64,000 bases of DNA, from assembly GCA_963573315.1 (NCBI GenBank), contig OY752146.1:744001-808000 (forward strand), given 5' to 3'. The notes beneath the pieces are model-generated. The model did not search any database. It was not told the origin of the DNA and was given only the letters and a program-made list of their open reading frames with translations. This document shows positions 53,501-64,000 of the stretch, one piece after another. The position numbers were made by a program, and so were the translations under genes. The stretch comes from Entomortierella parvispora. Its lineage: Eukaryota; Mortierellomycota; Mortierellomycetes; Mortierellales; Mortierellaceae. How positions within the stretch are numbered: position 1 is the stretch's first letter; each line of letters starts with the position of its first letter.

Positions 53501-56500
53501 CTTTCAAATCCAAGATCACACCGGTCCTCATGGAGATATTTAACGATATCAAGCCAGGATCAGTCGCGTCTATGCCCGAATCGCATGGTCAGTCTCTGAC
53601 TATCTTGCTGTTCAAAAAGGGGGATGCGGAGCAAATAGGGAATTACCGCCCTATTTCCCTCACGCAGTGTGATTACAAGATTTTTACAAAGGTCTTGACC
53701 AACCGGATGAACCCTGTTGCCGACAAGATCTTGAATGTTCATCAAACGGGATTTATCCCAGAACGACAAGGACACGACAACGTCATGTTGCTGGAGTTGC
53801 TGGTTCATTACTTTCAAGACGGGAGCAAGGGAGACGCTTCGATCTTGAGTCTGGATCAGCAAAAGGCGTATGATAGGGTGGAATGGGGATACCTGCATCT
53901 GTGCTTGGAGCGCTTTGGATTTGGCCCGAGGCTCAGGCACTGGATCAAGCTTTGTTACACAGAGCTAGAGGCAACCATCCACTTGGGGTCGCGCAAATCG
54001 GATCCGTACCAGATCAAGAGAGGACTTCGCCAAGGTGATCCCCTCGCGCCGATCTTGTTCAATTTTGTACTGGAGCCGTTCCTTTTACATTACACACGAA
54101 CCGCCAGGGGGCCCATGGTCCCTGGCATCCGTCCCAAGGTTGCCGCCTTTGCAGATGACACCAATCTGCTGATGGGACCAGGAGATGATATCCACGCTCA
54201 GAATGCAATCCGGCTCCACGAAGCGGCGTCTGGGGCTCGCATCAACCACGACAAATCCACTCTGATCCCTCTGACCGAGACCGCTCTGAAATGTCGGGGG
54301 TCTGTACGTCAGGAAGAAAGAAAGGTGCTGTTTAATGATAGAGAGCGACAGCCTGATATGACTGTCGCACACTACTTAAGGGGCGCGCAAGCGCAACTCT
54401 CTCTAACTAGAAATAAACGGCAGGAGAAATACGTCGGTATTGCACCGGACGTTACAAACTCCCCCCCCAGATTGATACCGGGTAGAACTAATAGTGGCTA
54501 ACTTTACGGGGATAAAACTGTGGAAAACCCCTTGATAGATTGACGAGGATAAAATGTAGAAAACCTCTTGGATTGATAGGTGAGGGAAAATCGGGAAAAC
54601 CTCTGAATTGCGAGATAATTGCGAACTCCTTGTGCTGTGCATAGAGAAGGTGTAACTCTTTTATAGCTTTTAACGGGTGTAAAATACGACCGGTGGCCAA
54701 AAAACCCTGTGATCTGGCATCTGGTGCTCTGTCTGTGTGAGAGGAAAACGCTGACCTCGTTAAAAACCTCTTGGCTCTGGTTGACTAATTCCTCACTTTG
54801 GCTTTGCGGCTCTTGTTGGCCTGAGAACTCTGGGCTTTTGCTTGCTCGTCTCGTACTTGTTTTTGGAGTTTCTTCTCCCTGTTGTCTCTGATACGAATTA
54901 TTCTTTTAGCTGCATGCGGATTGTCCATGCGCTTACTCTTCCAGTATTTGTCGATGATGTTCTTTGAGTCAAACTGGTCATAGCTGAGTTGCTGGTTGTG
55001 TGAGGAGTCATATCCTTTCCACTGCACAGTGTACAGCATCCCCTCCTTGGAGAGCGAATGGTCAAGGATCATGTCGATCTCATATGACTCGGCACTTTGC
55101 ACGTCTAGCGCTTGGGTGACTTGCTTCAGCTGCTCCGGGGAATATTGACGGGGCAGTTTCTCAGACATTGGATCGAGGAGAGTGTATGAGCCATGTGTTG
55201 AGCGGGAAAGAACCTTGTATGGGCCGTGATATTTGGCGTCAATCTTGCTACCAGGTACGTCTTCCTTGGCCATGACATAGGTGCCAGGCTGGAAGTCACG
55301 CAATCGATGAGTCCTATTGAACTTCGAAGCCATAGCTGTCTGAGTCCCTGTACTGTAATCCGAAATTGCAGGGTATACCAGTTTCGTGAGATACTCTAGA
55401 CGCTGTTCGTTCTCCTCATCTGTCAATAGATGGGACTCAACCGCGGAGAAATCCGTGAGAGTAGCAAACGATCTACCGTAGAACAATGAAAACGGCGTTG
55501 AGTTGTGGAGACTGGCGGCCCTGGTGTTGAGCTGTAGCTGCGCCATGGGTACATAGTTATCCCATTGGTCGCGCCGTCCTTGAAGTTGTTTCTTGATGTT
55601 GTCTTTCATGGTGCGCACAAAGCGTTCAGCCACGCCGTTCGACCTTGGGTGGTACGGTGTCGACAGTCTATGATCAATTTTCAACTTTTGATTCATGAGC
55701 TTACACAGTGAATTAACGAACTCAGAGCCGTTATCACTTTGAACGATCTTTGGGAATCCGATGCCGCAGAACAGCTTAAACAATGCTTGTGCGATTGTCC
55801 GGGCTTCCTTATTCGGCAAAGGTTCAAGGAAGACAAACCTGGTACAGATGTCTACGGTCACAAGTACAAACTTGTTGCCGGATGTACTGGTATCGAATTC
55901 AGCAAGATCCACGGCGACATGCTCACCGGGTAGCCGTGCATGGATGGGCCTGAGAGGATGGTAACCCTTTCGGGCGATGTTGAAGTACTGGCACTGTGTG
56001 CATCCACTGACCCATTTCAGGCAGTCTTCTTTGAGCTTAGGCCAAGTCTTACCAGTAGCCTGGATGGCTTTGACCATGGCTCCCGTACCTGGATGTCCAA
56101 ACTCATGGGTACGGCTGAGAATAAGTTCTCGCTCTTCCTCTCGGAGTACAACTTCGTGGGACACATCATCAGAGACGAATTCTTGCATGTACGCTTCATC
56201 CATTACGAACCTGGTGCCAATCTTGAGATCTGGCCCGGAGGATGCTTCTGGTGATGTGTTGGCCCTGTCGATGGTTGCTGCTTTTAAGGCCCGGGTGACG
56301 GCGGCAACAGATGGATGCCCGTCAGGGACCATGTCCATGTCGTAGTCTTCGCGTTCTTTTGTGGGGTCGTCCTCTTCGGTAAATGCACGGGACAGTGCAT
56401 CCGGTAGGACGTTCAGTATGCCTGGTCGGTAGATGCACTCGAAATCGTAATTAAAGATCGTCTCCTTCCAGTTCGTAACAATCTGAGGAAGTTCCTTTTG

Positions 56501-59500
56501 CTCGTGTATGTAGGTTAGCGGACGGTGGTCAGTGAAGAGGGTGAACTTTCGTCCCCATAAGTATTGATGAAAACGATTGAGTGCAAAAACGATCCCAAGT
56601 AACTCCTTTTTGTATGCTGGGTAATTCTTCTCGCTTTTGTGAAGCGCCCTGGCCTGGAATGAGATGTAGTTGATCTTCGACTCGTCTCCATTGGGTAGTT
56701 GGTAGAGCCCTGCGCCGATGCCAACTCCGGATGCGTCAGTCGCGACATAGAATGGTAGACTGAAATCGGGGAAACATAGACAAGGAGCGAGAATGATTGA
56801 TCGTCTCAGTTTGTCAAAGCTGCGTTTCTCTTCCTTGGAAAGTGAAAACGTGCCCCTCTTGTTCCGTAAGGCTTCTAGAGGTGCTGCTAGCACACTGTAC
56901 AGTGGTATGTACTCGCGGAAATAATTGAAGAGACCGAGATACCTCTGGACCATCTTCTTGTTGCGGGGGTATGCCCAAGAATAAATGTTTGCAATTTTCT
57001 TCGGATTGATCATGCGGCCATGTCGGTTGACGATGTAGCCGAGCATCAATATTTCAGTGCTGTAAAAGTTACACTTTTCCTGGTTGATAATAAGTTTGGC
57101 CTCGGTTAGACGTTTTACGACCGTGATGCAGTGCTCCAGATGACTTTCAGTTTCGTCTGTATGGGCAACAATATCATCGACATAATTGTCAGCAAAGTCG
57201 GCGTCTCCGAATAGCTCAGCCATTCCTCGTTGGAAGATGCTAGTGAGTGGTTTCAAACCAAATGGTGCTCGAGCGAACTTGTACTGCTGGTTGTCGTATG
57301 TAAACGCGGTCAGGATTTGACTCAGCTCGGCAATTCTCATGCGATGATAAGCCTGAGAGAGGTCAAAGGTAGAGTATCTGGCTTTGCCTGCGACCTTGGT
57401 ATGCAAGTCTGCGATCTTTGGGAGCGGAAATTGGTCCGTGTCCAGCAACTGCTTGTTGAGTGTGCGCGGATCCAGGCATACTCTGTGCTTTAAAATCTTC
57501 CCTTCTAGGTCTCGTCTCGCTGCCATGGTGAGCGTGCTATTATATGGGCAATGTCCCTTTACGGGTACTATCACTCCGTCTTTAAGCCATTGCTTCACGG
57601 TCTTGTCAACCTCGTCTTTCTCTGTCTGCGAATAGAACTGCCGTGGGCGTTCTTGCACTTTGCAATCGGGTCCAACTTTTAGTTCTACAACCATCGATGG
57701 CAGTGTGCAGTGAGATGATGGGTCGATCTTGGCGTTTTCGTCCAGGTAGGGTTGCAACTGCCTCATGAATTCAGCTTTCTCCGCTATGAACTCGGGTGTC
57801 AATTCCACTTCTGGTGTTTTTAACGGAACAATCGGTGGTTTCTCGTCTGTTGGTACCCACAGGAAGTCTTCTCTCCGCGGCTGCTGGAGACGAATACCGC
57901 CGATGGTGAATCCTAACAACGAGAATAGGTCCATACCTATGAGTACGTCAAAGTAGTCGAAGTCCATGACATGCATGTGAACTTCCAGCGACTTTTTGTT
58001 GCAGATGAGCTGTACTCTATCGCAAGTGGTGAAGTCCGGGACTTGCGTTCCAGTTTTGATTAGCGCTACAAATTCGTCCGGTATGGCTCCAAAACGGATG
58101 TCTGCATCCTCAGCAAGCCCTCTACTAATGAGTGATATTGTGGCGCCGGGATCTAATAGAGCAGTACACATTATACCATTAATCATACAGGGCACCGTGA
58201 GTCGGTTGTCTCCTGGTTTTGGTTGCCTGAATTCATAGACCTTCTTCAAGTCCTTTGGACGTAGATAGTTTTGACGGTTGTCTTCTTTAATGGAATCAGC
58301 CTCACGCATGTGAATGTCGTCATGTCGATCAAAAGCTGCGACTACTTTATGCTGTGTCTGTCCGTAGGATCGATCGGAGCCACGATTGGTTTGAGTGTGC
58401 TCTTGAGCATCGCCTCGGCGATCGTCCTTGTTACCGTAGCGGCTGCGGTGATCTTGGCGTCTGCCACCGCCAGCACGACGCGATCGGTCCTGCGAGCGTG
58501 ATCGTGAGCGAGAGCGTTTGCGACCGCTACCATTACTCTTCTTCTGCTCTTGGTCGGCCTTACGCTTGAAGCAGTCCTTATAATTGTGTGGCGTTCTTGC
58601 ATTCTTGCAGGCATCGGTATACCAACAGTCCGATGCTGACCCAGTCGAGGTGTTTGATCGGCCCGACTTTGTTGACGACTGCGACTTAGATCGGCCTCGC
58701 TGTGATTCGTCTCGTCGGTGCCCTTGGTTGTGCTTTGTCGCTGTACCTGATCCGGAGCCCGATGTGGCCACGTCGGCCTTAAACTGGGACAGGAACCATG
58801 CCGTATGGTCAGTTCTGTTGCCCTCGACCGCGCCAGGGGTCTCATGGAGGAATTCGAGGTACGCCTTGACTGAGGTCACATTTTCTAACGCCCCATACCT
58901 CTTCAGAGTAGCTTGTTTGCCCACGTCCGAGATATAGCAGCCTAGTGGTTTGATCAGCCACTGGCAGTCCGAGTCCGGGATGTCTGCTGCTTCCATGAGA
59001 GGCAAAATCCGGTCGGAAAACGCACGAATTGATTCCCCGTGGTCAGGTCGCATCCTGGTGACGATGTCGGCTACTTTGGAGCTCACCGAGTCAAACCGGA
59101 TGGCCTTGTGGAGGGCCTCGATGGCTTTGCTCCAGGTCCTCTTATCAATGGGAACTTTCGCGATCTCGGACTCATAGTCCTTGGCGAGCCCAATCTTGAC
59201 AAGGGACATCGGAAGGTAGGACCATGCTACCTTATCGAACAATGCATCCGTGAGATGCAGTCGTAAAGCGCGCTTGATGTCCTCCTTGAACCGGACTACT
59301 TTCTTAGCAATCTCGAGTAAGGCTTGGTCCTTGTCGGTGCTGAGAGTGTCACGCTCGATGTCTAGTATCGGCTGGTTCTTTAACTCGACATGTTTTAGTT
59401 TAGAAAAATCAATAGTTTTCGTACCTTTAAACACCGGGATATGGTCGATCTTATAGATGGACTTAATGGCTGCGTGAACTGGGTCTGACGGGTCCCATTT

Positions 59501-62500
59501 GATGACGTAATCATCGATGGTTAGCGCCGCCCGTTCCGCGCCAGTCATTTTAGCCTCAGACGACGAGGTCGATCGGTCCCCTTCGAGATCGTCGGCATTG
59601 GCCTTGAAGGCTGCTCGGAGAGCTCGCTCGGCATCGTGGCCACTGTCCTCGAGAAGCCGGACTTGGACTTGGATGTCCCCTCGGATCTCGGTCCTGGTGT
59701 CATCGAGTATCTTGAGCTGAGCCTTTTCACGTGCCGAACCGAGCCGAAGTGCCTTGACAGCCTTGACCGCTTGTCTGTGTCGGTTGTTGAGGTGGGTGAT
59801 GAGGAATAACTTACGCGACGCCTTGGCTCGATAGCTCTCGACTTGTCTGCGTAGTCCTTGCTCAGACTCGTCGTAGTCGTCCTCGTCCTCGGATTCGGAT
59901 TGGGCCTGATCATCTAACTCCATGTCCTCCATGATTTTCGAGAGGCGGTCACTGATGTCGTCATCATGCGAGTCGTCTTCAGTGGTGTCATCATCCTGGT
60001 GCATTTCCGTATCTTCGTCGATGTCGTCTCTTTGGTCGGTAGTTTCTTGATTGACCGCACTGTCTGCCTGCTGGCCATCAGTCTCCGAGATTGGTGCCGT
60101 CGTTCGTTTAGGCGGCATCCTGAAGCTCTCCTTTCCAGATTATGATGGAGTGGTTGGTCCGCGGAATGGCGATGAGATGGTGGTGAAATTTTTCTCAAGT
60201 TGGTGGGAGTGACGTTTCGTAAACCGGCCAATCACAGTTCCTGAAAAAAATGAAATGTCGGGGGTCTGTACGTCAGGAAGAAAGAAAGGTGCTGTTTAAT
60301 GATAGAGAGCGACAGCCTGATATGACTGTCGCACACTACTTAAGGGGCGCGCAAGCGCAACTCTCTCTAACTAGAAATAAACGGCAGGAGAAATACGTCG
60401 GTATTGCACCGGACGTTACACGCTCACACGGTCATCGCTGTCCCAAATGTCAATGCGGTGCCCTTCGGGACCGCATTTGAGCACTTGGGAATCGTGTTGC
60501 AGTCAGGTGAACGCGACATGAAGGGGATTGAGAAGGGAATTCTCGGAAAACTGGAGAACGCAATTGCTGGATGGCGATTGAGAAAGCTGACGTTTGAAGG
60601 TCGTGTGACGGTACTGAACACGTACTTTTTGTCAAAGCTGTGGTATGTCGCACCATTCTACACCTTTACGGCGTCGTTCTACCAGGAGTTGGACAAGCTG
60701 ACCCGTCACATTTTGTGGCCAACAACAAACGCTCGTGTGAGTCTGAATTGGTACCGCCAGCCCAAGAAATGGGGTGGATACGGACTCTTGCACCCCGAAC
60801 ACCAGATCAAAGCCCTGAAAGCAAAATGGATGGCACGCCGACTGGAGACCCCGGCCCAGAGATGGGTTCCTCTGTTGGAGACGATTGTCAGAGAGGGGAC
60901 AGCCAACGGCGGAGGTCAAGCCATTTTTGCTCTAGAAAACCCAACACAGAGAGGGACAAGGCTATTGGGCCTGTCAGACCCCCCTCTCCCAGCCAGCATC
61001 CTCGCCAGTGTCCATGCGTTCCAGGAGCTGGACATCAAAGAGGCCCCGCGCCCAGAGCGAAGAATTGGATATCGCTTCCAACTCTTTGATGGCGAGTGTG
61101 CGACCAACGCCTTTGAGGTCAAGAGGGCTCGTCTGTACCTGGGCAAAGTAGCACGAGAGGCCCAAGTAGGACGACCTCTTCCTAAAGCCAAGAGGGACTG
61201 GCCTGCCATCCCAAGCCTGATGAACTTTAGATCCATCGAGGTGGACCGGACGGGACCTGGGCCTCATCCCGAAAGGAACTCTATGCCTCCGATCCCGGAC
61301 GAAGAGTGGAAGGTGTGTTGGGAGCGCTTCTGGGCGACCGAGCGACGCCCCAACGAGCGCCACTTTCTGTACCAGCTCCATCACAGAGCGGTATGGACCA
61401 AGGGATTCAAGTCGACCATAATACTCAATCAACCGGTGGAGAACAAGTGGTGCAGGAGGTGCATCGCCCATGACCCACCGATACAAGTCCATGAGAACAC
61501 AGTCCATGCTTTTCACGACTGCCCACAAGTGTTGGCAGAATGGGATCGAGTCCGCGAGAGGATCGAAACCCTCTGCCAGACAGGACCGCTATCCACAATA
61601 GTGTATCACGATATACTCTGTTGGCCCCGAGTAGCGGACCTGCCACCTCTGGCCATCCACCTGCATTCTACCGTCACTCAAACCATATGGCAAAGCTATT
61701 GTGCCCTTGGAGATGGAGAACGACAGGCGGATATATACCTGAGAGGAGCAGTTGTATCAGCGTTCAAGACACGAGCCAAGGTAGAACAGGCGCGAGCCAT
61801 CTACCGTGATCAAGTGGAACACCACCAACGAGCTCGAGGCCAATTAGGGCAAGAGCCGTCGACAAAGAACTACGACCAGTTTGTGTCTGTGTGGCACCAT
61901 CCTCCTCACATCACGGTCTTTCGAGATCGGCTGGAATGGGGAGAGATGTGGAGCAATTAAGTTTGCACCGCACGGTCCCGAACGATAAAAAACAAAATCA
62001 GGGACGATCGACTCCTGCAATTGACCGCCCCGCCAGAAAAACAGACCCGAAACACGAAAACCAAAAAAACAGAAAACACAAGGTCGAGAACGCGAGCGGG
62101 TCTCCTTCTCCGTCAAGACCTCCAACAGGCATCGGTTCATCTCTTTACCAACAAGAGATGAGCAGGAACCGACCAAAAAAATAAAATCAGCGGTCGCTGC
62201 TTCTCCCCGCCTCTGAGAAGCAGTGCTCGCGAGTAGGTGGCTCCCTGCCCTACTCAAAGAGCACCCCTGGATCCTTGCAAGATCCAGAAGATCCATGCCA
62301 AGGGCTCTGACGCTCCTCTCGGGTGTCACTTCCTCACTTGTCATGACCAAGGGCCGCCGTTTCCGTCGCCTTTTTCCTAAATAGTCTTCCACCCCTACCT
62401 CCCTGGGCCCGATCTGTATGGATCGTGAAGCCCTTGTTCCCGCTTAGCGAAGGGCGAGCCACTTTTTTTAGAAAAAACAGATAGTTCGGCAGTAGTAACC

Positions 62501-64000
62501 TTTATCATTACCAGCGAGGGGGAACACTTTGGGAAAGCTTCGGCACCCCCCCGCATGGAATAAACCGAAGAGTATCTCTCTCTTCGCCCGGCTAGCTCAA
62601 TCGGTAGAGCAGAGCAACTCTTTCTTTCCCAGTTCCGCAAATAATTGAATTAGCAGTCACTGTTACTTTCAGTTTTTTGTTCATCCTCATCGCTTTTTTG
62701 CTCATTGCATTTCGTCGGTCATTAGCAAAGTGCTCAGCTCCGGGAAGGACCATCACACCACCATGAATCAACAACTCGTCACCATGGACGACCCCAACAT
62801 GCCTGCGTCTCCGCATCTGGTCACTACAGTTGCCGGGATAGACCCTTTGGGGGTGGGATCTATCTCCACCAACGCTAGTGTCAGTGCCGAGGCGGCCGCA
62901 TCGGGTCAGCCCATTTCGTCCGTTAGGACCACCCTCGCGGGTGAGCGATCACCCCTGAACCAACCTGCCACGTCGCATGATGCCGATAGGCTTGGGAGAC
63001 CATCCGCATCATCCACCTCTGGCAGGGGTTCAGGAGGGACCGCCGTAGTCCACAACACAACGGCCAAGACCACCCCTGGGGGTGAGCCGTCTTCTTTGTC
63101 CACCACTACCATGTCTGGTCGTGCCGATGAGCCTGGGCAGCCATCCGCACGCCCCACCTCTGGTAGGGTGCCATTGAAATCGGCTTTAGTCTTGGAGAAG
63201 CCTGCAGGACAGTCAGGAGGGACTGGTCCTGTGTCATCATCATCGTCGAAGTCTGCCGCTTCATCTCCCTCGGGTCTGAGGGATGAGGAGATGGAGGAGC
63301 AGGCTCCCATTCCTCCCATGCCCGCGGCGGGTCCGATGCCGATTCGGACATACGCCTTTGCTGCGGGTGCCCGTGCAGAGTCCAAACGCAGTCAGGAGGT
63401 TCTTCGTCGCCGAGTCGAGGCCAGGGTACAGGCCCAACTCCCCCAGCACTTTACACGGCTTAGAAGGGGAGCGGCGGTTATTATTTATGAGAACACGAAG
63501 GTCAGGGCAGAGGACCTGCAACTGGAGTTGAACAAACTCCTAGATGCACGCTGTGTCCTGAAGAACGATACATACGGGATCTCAGTTGTCGGATTCCTCC
63601 ATGCAAAGGACCTGGAGGAATTTCTCGTCACCCCTGTGGTGGTCAAGGGCGTCCGTCTCCGAGTGGAAAGAGCGGTGCACTCGACGGGGTCTCGACTTCA
63701 AATCCGAGCGGAATCGGTCTTTGAGTTGGACCCTGACGACCTTGAGAAAGAATTGAAGCGGATCTTCCAGGAAGCAGGGGAGATCAAATACATCAACCCG
63801 CACTATGTGACGGGATCAAAGGAGACGTTGACAGGAGTGGTGGATTTCATCCTGGAGATCCCCTCTGGAAAGCTCAAGGACCTGCAGCTGCCCCGGATGG
63901 CGGCGCTGTCAGGAGTAAACACTCTGTTTACCTGGCCCAAGGGAGGCAAGGTCTGTTACAGATGTGGGACGGACGAGCACATCAGGAGGGAGTGTCCTCA

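Overview
The window is fungal nuclear DNA. Genes carry short GT-AG spliceosomal introns (roughly 50-150 nt), there are TATA boxes and AATAAA signals, and the conserved genes are VPS45, a Mpe1/RBBP6 cleavage factor, dCMP deaminase and an ER cyclophilin. A multi-intron NRPS with bacterial-style module organisation, a Crinkler-type header protein, M35 and GH28 secreted enzymes and several retroelements together suggest an early-diverging soil fungus, most likely Mortierellomycota (Mortierella/Linnemannia-like). That lineage call is inference from family content; no marker gene was compared.

Layout. (1) 0.1-0.75 kb: tandem 208/207-bp exon-like repeats. (2) 0.8-3.2 kb: a nine-exon gene of unknown function interrupted by one in-frame TAG. 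(3) 4.3-18.5 kb, minus strand: one NRPS gene of seven exons, about 4362 aa, with the order partial C-A1-T1-C-A2-T2-E/C-A3-T3-C-A4-T4-TE. A segment of about 4.45 kb (A1 core through A2) is duplicated almost identically at a distance of 7451 bp (A3 core through A4). All introns are phase 1, and one lies at the same point in every A domain. A3 additionally contains two 87-nt mini-exons that look like tandem copies of each other. (4) 18.5-24.4 kb: a gene-poor stretch with a decayed DDE transposase, a decayed LINE reverse transcriptase and one weak three-exon gene model. (5) 24.4-46.5 kb: a gene-dense block with a Crinkler-header/PB1 protein, a Q-rich protein, VPS45, a ZNF706-like zinc finger protein, dCMP deaminase, cyclophilin B, MPE1, polygalacturonase, a P-loop GTPase, an aldo-keto reductase and a catalytically dead M35 metallopeptidase. 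(6) 47.0-64.0 kb: a head-to-tail array of at least four copies of one LINE. Two copies are 5'-truncated, one is full length but carries a nested Ty3/gypsy chromovirus, and one runs off the window end.

How the parts relate. The NRPS is predicted to make a short peptide whose residues 1/3 and 2/4 are selected by near-identical A domains, with residue 2 epimerised by a dual E/C domain and the chain released by a thioesterase. The housekeeping block covers vesicle fusion (VPS45), nucleotide metabolism (dCMP deaminase), ER folding (cyclophilin) and mRNA 3'-end processing (MPE1), with no operon-like logic. The LINE array is the most striking structure. Each junction between copies carries the first 24-25 bases of a tRNA-Lys gene including the A box, which suggests a tRNA-targeted element that inserts repeatedly at its own 3' end. 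The nested chromovirus has two LTRs that read as identical and a 5-bp target duplication, so it is recent.
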